From: Carallia brachiata
Lineage: Eukaryota; Streptophyta; Magnoliopsida; Malpighiales; Rhizophoraceae
Reading direction: 5' to 3'
Length of the DNA: 64,000 nucleotides
Assembly (NCBI GenBank): GCA_021464245.1
Contig: JADCRB010000046.1
Location: forward strand, 4,598,220-4,662,219
The translations under genes and the position numbers were made by a program. The notes beneath the pieces are model-generated. The model did not search any database. It was not told where the DNA came from and saw only the letters and a program-made list of their open reading frames with translations. Shown here one piece after another: positions 1-10,150 of this stretch; within the stretch, counting starts at the first letter, position 1; each line of letters begins with the position of its first letter.

Positions 1-65
1 TGGTTTAGAACATCAAAGACATTAAGAGGAACACTAATTAATAAGCTGAAATTCAAAAGCAGCTC

Positions 66-449
66 CCTCCAAAATGACTCCAGCAATGTTCAAGGACAAC
101 CTCCATCAAAACCATGCAGATTCATGCGCGGCTCGGGGGTACTCAACTCAATACGCTAGTGGATTCTGGCTCTACCCATAACTTCCTCCATGACAAGGTG
201 GCGCAAATCAGAAAAATTCCAGCAAAACACAATCACAAAATGAGAGTTACTGTTGCTAATGGGGACAAGTTAGAAAGCAAAGGGCTTTGTAAACAGGTTG
301 AAATTCTCCTTCAAAATACTCCTTTCTATATTGATTTTTACTTGTTGCCACTTGAATGTTGTGATGCTGTCCTTTGTGCTCAATGGTTACAAACCTTGGG
401 GCCAATTCTCTGGGATTTCAAAACTATGGAGACGTTATTCACTTACTAA
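66..449 (+). pseudogene. gypsy gag-pol fragment: aspartic protease
   Basis: The frame read from about 80 through the Met codon at 114 to the stop at 449 encodes a retropepsin-like domain. The active-site motif VDSGSTHNFL is intact at residues 16-25 counted from that Met. In the family this Asp dimerises to form the protease that matures the polyprotein. The frame is open upstream of 114, so 114 is not the true start but an internal Met of the polyprotein. The stop at 449 separates it from the RT frame; in a live element the two are continuous. Confidence 0.85.
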
Positions 450-577
450 GGAAAGACAATCCAGCTAAGGGCATAAAGAGTTCCAGAAGCTTTATTGGTG
501 AAAGAAAAAACCATTAATCAGGCTCTTCAACATGACAATAGAAGGGGAGCTCTCCTCCAAATTTATATGCCTATGCT

Positions 578-1320
578 TTGGAGAGCGAAGAAGAACCAGA
601 GGAGTGGACACTATTACAACAAGAGTTTCCCGAAGTCTTCAAGGCACCAACGGGGCTACCTCTTAGTCGCAAACATAACCATCAAATACCACTCCAGCCC
701 GGTTGTAGTCCTGTTAGCGTTCGACCTTTCCGTTATCCCCACTTCCAGAAACAAGAAATGGAGAGAATGGTGGCCAAAATGCTTCAACAAGGACTAATTC
801 GTCCCATCAACAGTCCTTTTTCCTCTTCAGTGTTGTTGGTTAAAAAAGTGACGGTTCGTGGCGTTTTTGTGTCGACTACCGTGCTCTTAACAAACAGACA
901 ATCAAAGATAAATTTCTTATCCCTGTCATTGAAAAATTGCTAGATGACCTAGATGTTGCAAAGTGGTTCACCAAACTTGATTTGAGGTCCAGCTACCATC
1001 AAATTCGAATGCATCTCGATGATATTCCAAAGACAACATTCCGCACTCATTATGGGCATTTCGAATTTTTGGTTATGCCTTTCGGTCTATCTAACGCTCC
1101 ATCTACCTTTCAATCTCTCATGAACGATATTTTCCAATTATATCTGCGAAAATTTATTTTGGTATTTTTGAACAATATATTGGTTTATAGTCGTTGATGG
1201 ACTGACCATTTGGCACATGTTCGAGCTGTCCTTTCTATTTTAAAAGACCATCAATTGGTGGTTAAAAAAGAAAGTGCAGGTTTGCTCAAAAACAAATATA
1301 TTATTTAGGCCAAATTATTG
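578..1320 (+). pseudogene. gypsy reverse transcriptase, frameshifted and with active site lost
   Basis: The N-terminal RT part (fingers, with [18 protein letters not shown]) ends in a frameshift near 848. The next frame reads a recognisable [11 protein letters not shown] and then [12 protein letters not shown] and [11 protein letters not shown]. The catalytic motif that is normally FDD is read here as LNN (AAC AAT at 1171-1176), so both metal-binding aspartates are gone. A stop follows at 1195-1197. Further RT thumb sequence continues with indels to about 1320. This is a relic, not a gene. Confidence 0.88.
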
Positions 1321-1903
1321 ATGAGCATGGGTTAGAGCAGATCTTGAAAAGATTGCAGTTATGTCCAACTAGCTACAGCCTCAAAACATAAAAGAGCTTC
1401 GAGGATTCCTTGGCTTGACTGGTTATTACCGAAGATTCATTGCACAATATGGCCTAATTGCTCGACCTTTGACGGATTTGTTGAAAAAAAAAAAAGCTTT
1501 TAAGTGGAATCAAGTAGCCAGTGATGCCTTCCAACAGCTCAAGGACGCTATAACAAAAGCCCCTATACTTGCACTTCTTGATTTTTCTATTCTTTTCATA
1601 GTTGAATTTGATGCATTTGGCATTGGCTTGGGAGCTATTCTTTCTAAAAATGGACGTCCTATTGCATTCTTCAGCAATGCTCTCAAAGGTAAAAATCTTG
1701 CCCTCTCTAACTATGAGAAAGAATTGATGGCTCTAGTGCTTGCAGTCCAAAAATGGTGTCCATATTTGTTGGGGAGACCTTTCATTGTTAAAACAGACCA
1801 AAAAAGTCTCAAATATTTATGGAAACAGCGTATTACCATGGAGGCTCAGCAAAAGTGGCTCGTGAAACTTATTGGTTATGATTTTTCCATTGAGTACCGG
1901 TAA
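1321..1903 (+). pseudogene. gypsy RT connection and RNase H domain
   Basis: An open frame from about 1415 reads the RT thumb/connection signature GYYRRFI, then the RNase H-like domain with FDAFGIGLGAIL, the middle YEKELMAL and the TDQKSLKYL block. In the family this domain degrades the RNA strand of the RNA-DNA hybrid. The frame stops at 1903 just before the usual linker to integrase. The stretch before 1415 is out of frame (REF block LRGFLGLTGYYRRF begins near 1400). Confidence 0.87.
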
Positions 1904-1951
1904 GGCAAATCAAATACGCCAACTATTTCTTTATCTCGACAAGTTCCATTT

Positions 1952-2326
1952 TTGGCAACAATGGTCATCTCTTTTCCTACGCCAAGGTGGCTTGAGTCTA
2001 TTTGGGAAGAAAACCAGAATCATCCCGAACTGAAACGGCTCCACCAATTAGTAAATCAAGATAAAGCCTTGGTTCCTTGGTTAATTCAACACGAAATTTT
2101 CTTCTTTAAGCAGAGGATATTTTTGCTAAGTGATTCCTCCTTAATTCCTCCCATCCTTGCTGAGATTCATGGAAGCGGACATGAAGGATTCTTTAAAACA
2201 ATTCATCGCATCAAAGCTATTTTTTATTGGAAGAAAATGGGAAATTCAGTTCGTGATTTTATTAAAGCACGTGACATCTATCAAAGGCATAAGGCAGATC
2301 TACAAGGCCCAGCAGGTCTTTTATAG
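1952..2326 (+). pseudogene. gypsy integrase N-terminal zinc-finger region
   Basis: The frame encodes the H2C2-type N-terminal integrase domain, recognised by GHEGFFKTIHRIKAIFYW and VRDFIKARDIYQRHK. The family has Cys-x2-Cys in the last block. Here both cysteines are replaced (Arg and Tyr), so the zinc site is destroyed. A TAG stop at 2324-2326 cuts it from the catalytic core, which continues in the same frame for a short distance after the stop. Confidence 0.85.
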
Positions 2327-2936
2327 CCACTACCGATTCCATATCAAGTTTGGGCCGATATTTCGATAGATTTTATTGATGGATTGCCTAGTTCAAAAGG
2401 AAAAACTGTTATTTTTGTGGCGTTGGATCGTCTCTCGAATTATGCCCATTCCATGGCTCTTTCGCATCCATATTTGCCCTTACTGTAGCTCAAGTTTTCT
2501 TTGAAAATGTATTCAAGCTTTATGGATTGCCCCAATCCATTGTTTGTGACCGTGATCCCACATTTACCGGTGAGTTTTGGAAAGAGTTGTTCAAGTTGCA
2601 GGGAGCACAATTTAATTTCAGCTCCTCTTATCATCCTCAAACTGACGGACAAACGGAGGTGGTGAATCAAACTCTTGACATGTACTTACAGTGTTTCACT
2701 AGTGGCAACCCCAAGGAATGGATTAAGTGGCTAGCTTGGTAGAATACTGCTACAACACTAGTGTCCATTCAGCTACAAAATTGTCTCCTTTTGAGATTGT
2801 TTATAGAAGGCCTCCTCCCTCCCTTTTCTCTTATATTCCAGGTACAGCTAGAGTACAAGTTGTTGAAGAGATATTAATACAGCGGGATGACATTCTCAGA
2901 GAGCTACGACAACGCTTGAAAGCTTCTCAAATATAA
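2327..2936 (+). pseudogene. gypsy integrase catalytic core
   Basis: Three frames must be combined by eye to follow the DDE core. The first Asp lies in ISIDFIDG (about 2350-2373), the second in VCDRDPTFTGEFW (about 2545) and the Glu in DGQTEVVNQ (about 2645). A frameshift near 2470 and a stop at 2740-2742 interrupt it, and the following VEYCYNTSVHSATKLSPFE block is in another frame. All three acidic residues are still visible, but no continuous frame joins them. Confidence 0.86.
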
Positions 2937-3391
2937 TGAAACAAGTTTATGATCAGAGCCATGTTGATAGGTCTTTTGAGGTGGGGGACCGGGTCTACCT
3001 AAGGTTGCAACCTCATCGAGAAGTTTCAGTATCTAGGCAGAGCTCTCAAAAGTTGGCTGGCCGTTTCTATGGTCAACTCCGGGTGCTAGAACGAGTGGCC
3101 AAAGTGGCTTATAAGCTTGAGCTTCCTCCTACTAGTGGCATACATCCTGTGTTCCATGTTTCCATGTCGTAAAGAAAGGTGGGAGCTAACATTGATGCCT
3201 CCCTTATACTGCCAGATTTGGTAGCTGACTTGTTCGACGCATGCAAGCAACCTGAGACCATTTTATCAACTCGTGGGAAGGGCAGAAGGCTAGAATATTT
3301 AATTCAGTGGGAGGGAATGCATCCTTTGGAAGTTGAGTGGGTTCCAGCCTGGAAATTTCATCAAGATTTCCCTAATTGTGAGCTTCCTTGA
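2936..3391 (+). pseudogene. gypsy integrase C-terminus and chromodomain
   Basis: The frame from 2936 reads the integrase C-terminal GPY/F-like region (GDRVYLRLQPHR ... LAGRFYGQLRVLERV ... IHPVFHVS). After a stop near 3172, a second frame (about 3179-3391) reads a chromodomain with YLIQWEGMHPLEVEW. In this clade the chromodomain steers integration toward heterochromatin marks. The chromodomain places the element in the chromovirus branch of Ty3/gypsy. Confidence 0.85.
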
Positions 3392-3408
3392 GGACAACGA
3401 ATATTTTT

Positions 3409-3420
3409 AGGGGGGAAGAA
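3409..3420 (+). promoter_or_regulatory. polypurine tract of the gypsy element
   Basis: A G/A-only run ending in GGGGGAAGAA sits immediately 5' of the LTR start. In LTR retrotransposons this primes plus-strand DNA synthesis, and it fixes the LTR boundary here. Confidence 0.8.
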
Positions 3421-3856
3421 TGTTATAGTTTTAGTGGTCCCTATTATTTTGTTCCCAGTTCTGGGGAAGTTACCTTGTTATTGCTTTGATGTGTTTCTAT
3501 TCCAAGTCTCATGTGTCAACGATGATGTAGCTGATAGAGGTAGTTATTGTTGTGAGATCAGTTTCTGTGTTGGTGTTCTTAGTGGGTTATGTGGAGTCAA
3601 TTATTTTAATCACGTCGCTAGTGGGAGGATTAGTTTTTCCCACTACTATTAGTTGGGTCTCTTGGTTGCAGCCTATAAAAAGGCAAGTAGTATTGTTAAT
3701 AAAGATCATCGTTGAATATCCAAAATTCAAAACACCATTGTTGTTTACAACAATATATCAATAAATCAGTTACTCTCTAAGTCTTATCCAAAATAGCTCT
3801 TAGAGGGAGGGTTCGGATGGTTGGTCGACGTCGTGGTAACGATCAGGAGCGTATCA
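3421..3856 (+). mobile_element. 3' LTR of the gypsy element
   Basis: It starts TGTTATAG directly after the polypurine tract. The proposed end is the CA at 3855-3856, because LINE RNase H coding begins just after it. A TATA-like box (CCTATAAAAAGG, about 3670-3681) is in the right place for the U3/R border. The 5' boundary is firm; the 3' boundary is inferred and could be up to about 80 bp earlier. Confidence 0.65.
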
Positions 3857-4201
3857 ATTTAGACTCCCAATTAGCATTGGACTTTCTCGCCAAAGGAGCC
3901 CCCTGACGCATCCTCATGCGAATTTGGTGCAGAGTTGTCAAGATATCGCTGGCTGAGTCTGGAGCGTTTGTTTCACTCATACTTATCATGAAGGCAATAT
4001 GATTGCGGATTGGATGGCAATTTATGCCTTCTTTTTATCGCAAGGCATGCAAATCTTCCATGATCCTCCATCAGGAGTGACGGCCCACTTGCAACAGAAC
4101 AGCATAGGGGTGTCGTGGCCCCGTGCAGTTACTTATTAGAAGTCACTTCAATCCATAGGTTTCAACCTTTCATGTAGATCTTAAAAAAAAAAAAAAAAAA
4201 A
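3857..4201 (+). pseudogene. LINE-type RNase H (RVT_3-like) 3' tail with poly(A)
   Basis: Two frames read LDSQLALDFLAKG (about 3859-3900) and then HPHANLVQSCQDIAG, HEGNMIADWMA and VSWPRA (about 3912-4137). This is the C-terminal RNase H-like domain carried by plant non-LTR retrotransposons and related reverse-transcriptase pseudogenes. One frameshift (in the C run near 3900) and one internal TGA (about 3953) break it. A TAG stop near 4138 is followed by about 45 bases of 3' UTR and an A-run (about 4181-4201), as expected for a LINE 3' end. The gypsy LTR abuts the 5' side, which suggests that the gypsy element landed in the LINE. Confidence 0.7.
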
Positions 4202-6060
4202 ACATGGGGTGTGCTCCTTTTTGCACTTATGATCACATGTCGTAATGGTCGATCCAGAATAACAGATATAGAAAATTTTGTGAGTAGAGATACTGTAAAA
4301 TTTAAGACTTTTATTTTAGAGATTTTTAGTTTTAATATTGAGAAAGAGAGTGTAAGATTTATAAAAATAAAGAAATTATTTTTATTGTATAGTTCGTAAT
4401 TCGTAGATTACATCTAAAAGAAATAAAATTTTATTAAATAAGAATAATCTTAACAGTTCAACAAAAAGTAATGTACTAGTTCAACAAAATTTCGTTCAAA
4501 ATATTGATTAAATATTTTCAATCTAAAGATAATTTCTGTAAAAGTTATGTTATGGACCGTTATTGTTATTTCCATATTTTTATAAAAAAAAACGCTTAAA
4601 AGATCTCAATTTTAATTGAACGGTTTATTTCAAAATATCATATTAAAAAATAAATAAATAAGAATTCAAAGAAAATAAATAAAAAGAACAATATTCCCTT
4701 AAAGAATTCTTTAGTGTTAAGATTTAAAACTTTCATCTTAAAAATCTTAAAGTCTAATCTTGAGAAAGATAACATGGGATTTATACAAATGGAGAAAGTT
4801 ACCTCCATTGCACAACGAGCCTCTTATTAAACAAAAAAACAGAACAATAAAATTGTAAGAAATCATTTGATAAGAGATTTATTTCCTTACCAAAATTTTC
4901 AAATGAGTGGGGGCAAAATTTAATTTTGAGAGGAGCAAACATATAGACGCATATAATCCACTTTCCAAAATCTGGAGTTGAATGGGGGCAATGACCAGTG
5001 ACATGTTATGTTTGATAAGGCTAACATAACTTTTTTTTTTTAATAAAAAAAAGGTCTTATTACATGGCCATACATTTATGGCCAAAGTATGACCATACTT
5101 TCCTTATTTTTTTATAAAAAAAAATTAAATTCTAAATGTACTTAGTATTATCGTAAATATATTTAGTGTTATTCCCTAAATTTTAATTTTCAGAAAAAAA
5201 AATTTCAATTTTTTTTTTGTCTTATTAGTCTAAACGTCTGGCCATACATTTTTTCTGGAAAAAAAAAAAAATCACATGTTATGCTAGCCTCATAAAACAT
5301 ATAACAAGCCGAACTCATCAAATCAATCCTTGCACCACCAACCTTATAGTTTAAGCTTCTAAGTAGAATGATGTTAAAATTTAATATATGATCACTTAAA
5401 TTTATTTAGCAGTTTAGGTTTTTTGGTTTACGAATTTCTTGACAATAAAAATTGCAGGCATATTCATTTCAAGTGAGTGATCAGAGACATAAAATTAATT
5501 TGATTAAATCTATTTTTTCTTTTTTTCTTTAATTCAAGTAGACAAATAACTTGTGAAATTATAAAATGGTCTTACTTTTTACTCATTTATTTGTTCGTGC
5601 ATGCAGATAAATTATAATTTCACAATTACATGACTTTATCTTATTTATTTTTCTATGAGATTTTTTTTCTTCAATTTTTTCTTCTATTTAACTTTTTTTT
5701 TTTTGAGAGATTCTATTTTAACATTGTTCAAACATAAATTAAGAAAATAAATTGCTTTCTTTTCATATTTTGTAGCTTTTTTTCGTAGCTTTATACTGGA
5801 ATCGTAATTTCGATTTATTACTTGGTTACTGTTACATGGCGAGAAGAAATTTGTCAAAAAACTTTCTGTAATACAATTTATTAGATTTATTGTGCAATTA
5901 TATTTATTACAAGTGAAAATTAAAAGAAGAAAAAAAAATCACTATTTTTTTATTGTATAATAAATTCATATAATTACAAATGATTTTCTATGATTGCATT
6001 CTAAAAATTCTGCCAAATACTTTTATTCACCATTAACTTTTTTCCTTATTACTTGGACAT
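4202..6060. other. AT-rich intergenic stretch with dispersed repeat pieces
   Basis: No credible coding region. The stretches at about 4240-4400 and 4720-4840 resemble each other (antisense and sense forms of a phrase containing TTGAGAAAGA and GGGATTTATA). A related phrase occurs again at 8925-9030, so this is probably an old dispersed repeat. The remainder is homopolymer runs and A/T-rich spacer. Confidence 0.5.
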
Positions 6061-6280
6061 TGACATTTGAAAGATTCCTCAAGTATTAGATTCTGTGGAG
6101 GCGTCGGTGAGAAATACTAGGGCTGGAATCTTGTTAGGAGTGATTGGTGATATTAAATCTATCCTAAGCTCCCTGGATCATGAACAGTTTAGTCACGCCT
6201 GTCGGGGTACTATAGGTTTGTCGGAAGGTGTAAATTGCCTAACCAATTTTTTTATAAAAAGTTTAGATAAATCTCTCTAA
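6061..6280 (+). pseudogene. Second RNase H-like (RVT_3) scrap
   Basis: The frame around 6095-6280 reads VIGDIKSILSSL then FSHACRG and VNCLTNFFI. The spacing of a DIK helix, an FSH..R strand and a final hydrophobic helix matches the end of the plant RVT_3 RNase H-like domain, where the usual HxLAxFA-type end is degraded. It is short, and alternative explanations cannot be excluded. It is not a copy of the scrap at 3857-4140 at nucleotide level as far as I can see. Confidence 0.4.
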
Positions 6281-7548
6281 TAAATTTACAGAGCTTTACT
6301 CCTTTTTATTCATTTTTGAGATAAAAAAAAAATATTAACCTCCCGTCTAACCAGATGGAGAGCAGTCCTTTTTTTTTTCAGAGACTTTTAGACTAATTTG
6401 GGGAGGAATACAGTAAGAGAAAGTTAAAGAGTATTGTTCGTCCATCTAAACTGTAAGCTCGCGAAGCAAAGTTGTTAACTTAATTTAGTAAAGGAAAAAA
6501 TTTTTTGACTGAACCTTAAAAAATTGTGTTGTTGGCTGCTATATACATTATAATAAGTAAAATATACGATATAAAAAAAATTTATGATCGAAAGAAAATA
6601 TTTAACACATATATCTCATAGTTAAAAAAAAATTTGTTAATAACACGTGTAATCAATTATTTGATTTTCTTAATATATTATATATTTTATTTGTTATATA
6701 GTATATATAACTATAAAATAGCCATTTAAAGTGGCGCTCTTTAGTAAAATTGAACTGCCAAGTGATTTTGATTGGCGCGAGAAGGCGAGACACGCGGTCA
6801 TCTAAAGATAATGACGTGTGGCTTCGGTTCCGGTCCCACAGCCGCATGGAATTCATTCGAGTCAAATTCCAATCGAACGGTAGAACTGACAACGTTGTTG
6901 TTCTCATCTTATTCTTTCTTTTTTTTTTTTCGGAGCAATCTCATCTCGTTCTTTCTGCCTCAAAAATTGTCTGAGCCTCAAGGGTTGGCGTCTTTTTGTC
7001 TTTGTTTTTAAGAAGGGCAAGCCTAAAGTAGGGGTCATTTGATTCTACAGTTTGTGTTTGGATTTGAGTTTGGATTCGAGTTCGAATTTGAGTTACGTAA
7101 AAATAAAAAATTACAAATATTTGATCATTCTTTAAATTTTACAGGAAGGCGAGTTTATTTTTATATGTTTTGAGTGAATTTTGATGAGATTTTTTTTTTA
7201 ATTTATTAAGAGATAATGAGTAACTCTCACATTTTATAAATTTCACGATTTCTTTTTATAAAATTAAAACTCAAATTTTTAAAATAAAAATCTTAATCTA
7301 AGCGTATAGAAACCTAGCCATTTGGCGGGGGCTCTCGACCCCTACCTTCTCTAAAATCCCCCTCCCCTATTGGGTATTTACATCCTCTCGTAAACAGAAG
7401 AAAAAAAAAAAGAAGTCTTTTAAGCTTCATTACTGAGATGTCCCAACATTTCTATAGGACTTTGTAACTTTGTTTTTTATGATTTTGCTGCGTGCTTTAA
7501 ACAGATTCGGTTTTTGATTTGTTTCTATTTATAAAACAGGTTCTGTCA
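6281..7548. other. Intergenic spacer before the coiled-coil pseudogene
   Basis: No supported gene. 6750-6910 is relatively GC-rich and could be promoter sequence or a relic, but its open frames on the two strands overlap each other and match nothing I recognise. 7320-7548 has pyrimidine-rich 5'-UTR character and ends in an AG just before the ATG at 7549. Confidence 0.4.
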
Positions 7549-8625
7549 ATGAAGAATCTAATGGAGGATGATCTGAAACTGGCCGAGATAGAGCAACAAA
7601 ATCTCAAAAAGTTTGTTTACACAATTGGGTTCTGTGTGGAATGTTGCAGAGGATCGTTTTGAGGCAATGAGAAGTGTTTTGTTAAATCAAGGAGAAGAGC
7701 TTTCCTTGCAAGAGAAGAAATTGGTGGAACGGAAGGCAGACTTGGAAAAAAGAGAAGAAGAGATTGAGATTAAGGGAAAAAAATGTCGAAGAACGACTAG
7801 AGGAGTTTCAATCTAAGGAGAAGGATTTGGGCCTTATCAGAAAGTTAATTCAGGAGTGCAAGAAGGAGCTTGAGGATGAAAAGAAGCAATTGGATTTGGT
7901 TCGGAGTTCAACGCGGGAATCTGTCAGGGAACTTCAGTCAAAGGAGAGCGCATTACATTTGGGGAATCAGAAACTTAAAAATTGCAACAAAGAGATTTCC
8001 GCAAAAGAGGAAGAGCTAGAGGAGGTGACGAATTTGATTGCAAAATGTGACAGAGACCTTCAGCTTAAAGAACAAGTTTTGATTAATACAGATAACTTGA
8101 TTAGAGCTCGTGATATTCAGCTTGGGTCGAAGGAAGACGAATTGAAAGAATTGCAGCAACGAATGGAAGAGGAATTGCAAGAATTGCTGCAACGAATCAA
8201 AGATTGCTCAGGTGAAGTTGATTTGAAATATGAGGAACTGGGTGGGATTCAAAAACCAATTGAGGAAAGCCAGAAGGAACTTGATTCCAAAAAGGAGGAA
8301 GTAAATGTAACTCAAAAATTGATTGAGGAGGAACACCTTAATAAGCGTCAATCCAAAAATACGAGGAAGAACTTAAAAATAAACATAAACAGCATGATGA
8401 ACTTGAGGGGTTGATAATTAGTCGCTCTGCAGATCTTAGAAATAAAATTAAGAGTCGTTGCTGGAATTGATTATAAAATCTTTTGAAAAGCGTTCGAAGG
8501 AACTTGATGAAGTAAAAGCGGACACACAAAAAAAGAGGAATGAGCTCAGTTGCTTGAAAAGAACTTTAAATAGACATTGTGAAGATCATGATGTTGTTTT
8601 AAAGAGACTGAAAGAAGAAGAATAG
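7549..8625 (+). pseudogene. FRIGIDA-like coiled-coil protein, N-terminal part, frameshifted
   Basis: The ATG at 7549 opens MEDDLKLAEIEQQNLKK, which resembles the start of plant FRIGIDA-like proteins. A long heptad-like Lys/Glu-rich coiled coil follows, with repeated units such as LQLKEQ and LGSKEDELKELQQR. The frame changes near 7605, at an A-run near 7777-7783, and again near 8370 in an A-rich patch. It stops at 8467-8469 (TGA) and is last seen reading SKELDEVKADTQKKR before TAG at 8623-8625. The globular Frigida domain expected downstream is absent. In the family the coiled coil mediates assembly of the complex that promotes FLC-type transcription. Three or more shifts argue for a pseudogene; another coiled-coil family is possible. 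Confidence 0.6.
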
Positions 8626-9048
8626 AAAAACAGAGGAGAGAAATAATTGCAGAGATAGAGAGAGCACTCAAATTGGTTGTAATATTCTGACAAGAGACAT
8701 TGTTTACCGCGCTTGCAAAACCACCACTAAGCAAAGTAAGCTCAACCACTGGGTTTAAGTACAAAAACAGCCTCCAACTTTTAAACATTACATGCCAAAC
8801 CCGACATGATTGCTTGAAGCGGGCTAACTAACTAGAGGCTAACTAACTAACTAGAGGCTAATTACATGGACAAAGAAAAAATCAACAGTACAATTGTCCG
8901 AGTGCAGAGTTTATCACTTCTCTTATAGAAGTCTTAAATTTAAATTCTGATAATAGAGGAATGAGATTTATGGGAGAGAAAAACTATCTTCATTGTGAAA
9001 CTCATCGCTTAATAGACTTCCTAATAAACTAAAAAAAAAAAGAAACTG
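8626..9048. other. Intergenic, short tandem phrase
   Basis: A short phrase, CTAACTAACTAGAGG, repeats imperfectly at about 8823-8860. 8925-9030 is another copy of the dispersed phrase seen at 4240 and 4720. No gene seen. Confidence 0.45.
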
Positions 9049-9192
9049 CAGTACAATTGACTAATTAAATTGTGTAACTAAATGATTATTATTTGCAATA
9101 AAAAATTAATAAAACATACGTTAATTTTATCGATTTTTTTATTATAAATAATAATCGTTTAATTTCACAATTCAATTAGTCGATTGTATTGT
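9049..9192. repeat. Imperfect foldback (MITE-like) hairpin
   Basis: The left arm beginning CAGTACAATTGACTAATT and the right arm ending AATTAGTCGATTGTATTG are imperfect reverse complements over about 65 bases each, with almost no loop (around 9115-9125). This AT-rich near-perfect foldback could be a MITE remnant or a source of hairpin RNA. No target duplication could be fixed by eye. Confidence 0.6.
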
Positions 9193-9573
9193 GACTTTTT
9201 TGTTCCTGTACATATTGTAACAACTAGTGTATTTTATACAATCACAATTATAAAATATGAAAAAAAAATCACTATTTTTTTATATTCATATTTTTTTATT
9301 ACAATTACACAAAATACACTAATTATTTTAGTATAAACGGTATAAATAACTTTTTGTATTGTCATATAATGGAGCCTAGTTAAAATGAATATGTGATATC
9401 GTTAGTTATTTTTCTCTTTTTCGGCCAATTAACATATATAGCACGTAGTTATCCTGCACATTGTTGACATAAATCTCAAGTACATGGATATCAAATTCTT
9501 GATATGTAAAAAAAAAAAAAAGTTTACAAATAAATCTTAGGAATATCAAATTTGTTAATTTGCTTTATTTTCA
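9193..9573. other. AT-rich spacer
   Basis: No gene seen. 9225-9345 holds a looser inverted pattern around a phrase like CACTATTTTTTTAT. The stretch ends in a polypyrimidine run and AG at about 9573 that could be a splice acceptor for the next exon-like stretch. Confidence 0.4.
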
Positions 9574-10150
9574 GATGGAGAATTGTGTGTTAGTCATACC
9601 CATGATTCAACATCAGTTGTATGTGGATCCTCCAGGGAAGTTCCAAAATAACATTACAAGCTCAGTGAGAAGAAATTGGCGGATGACTAGCGTAAATTAC
9701 TAAAAGGAAAAATGTTTATGAGTATAAAAAAATGTTGTCACAGTTGTAGGAAGAAATCAACACTGAGAACTGTTTTTTCTAAAGTACAGTCTGTCGTTCC
9801 GATAGTAGATTCCACAGGTACAGCTTCGCCCTCAAATGAAGCAGGTCCGAGTTCTACTACTGCAATGGTCTCTTCATGTTATAACGATCAAAGCCGTAGC
9901 CTGTGGTAGCATGCGTACTGGTCCTGGTGGTCTTACGGAATCAGTCAAGGGTTCATTCCTCCTAAGTACTTTAGTTCAGGAGGGACTCTTCTAGCAGAAG
10001 GAAGTCATTCTGGCGAAATTTTGCCTCTCTTCCTAGAATATTCCAGCAGCATCAACCAGCTGGGAGACTCCAGCGACATCAACATCATCGGCCCACCAGA
10101 TGAGGCCCAGCTTGACTTGGAGTTACACCTTGGGCCCCTCCAGGACAGCA
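9574..10150 (+). pseudogene. Decayed exon, unidentified, with EAR-like LDLELHLG motif
   Basis: After the acceptor-like TTTTCAG, one frame reads coherently for about 190 codons with only three in-frame stops (TAA near 9640, TAG near 9688, TAG 9907-9909). The composition is protein-like: HDSTSVVCGSSREVP, a Cys/Lys-rich IKKCCHSCRKKS, a Ser/Thr-rich linker, then IGPPDEAQLDLELHLGP. The last piece contains an LxLxL (EAR) pattern at 10111-10134, which in plant transcription factors recruits co-repressors. I do not recognise the family. It might be an internal protein of the LTR element ending at 11912 or a captured gene piece. Confidence 0.35.

Larger units (their letters stand above)
1..3856 (+). 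mobile_element. Ty3/gypsy chromovirus-type retrotransposon, 3' part, dead
   Basis: Domains appear in the order aspartic protease, reverse transcriptase, RNase H, integrase with zinc finger, chromodomain, then polypurine tract and LTR. This is the order of plant chromodomain Ty3/gypsy elements. The element enters from the left edge, so its 5' LTR and gag are outside the window. The pol region is split over all three frames by several indels and stop codons, and catalytic residues are lost, so it cannot move by itself. The polypurine tract (3409-3420) sits directly before the LTR start TGTTATAG at 3421. Confidence 0.93.
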
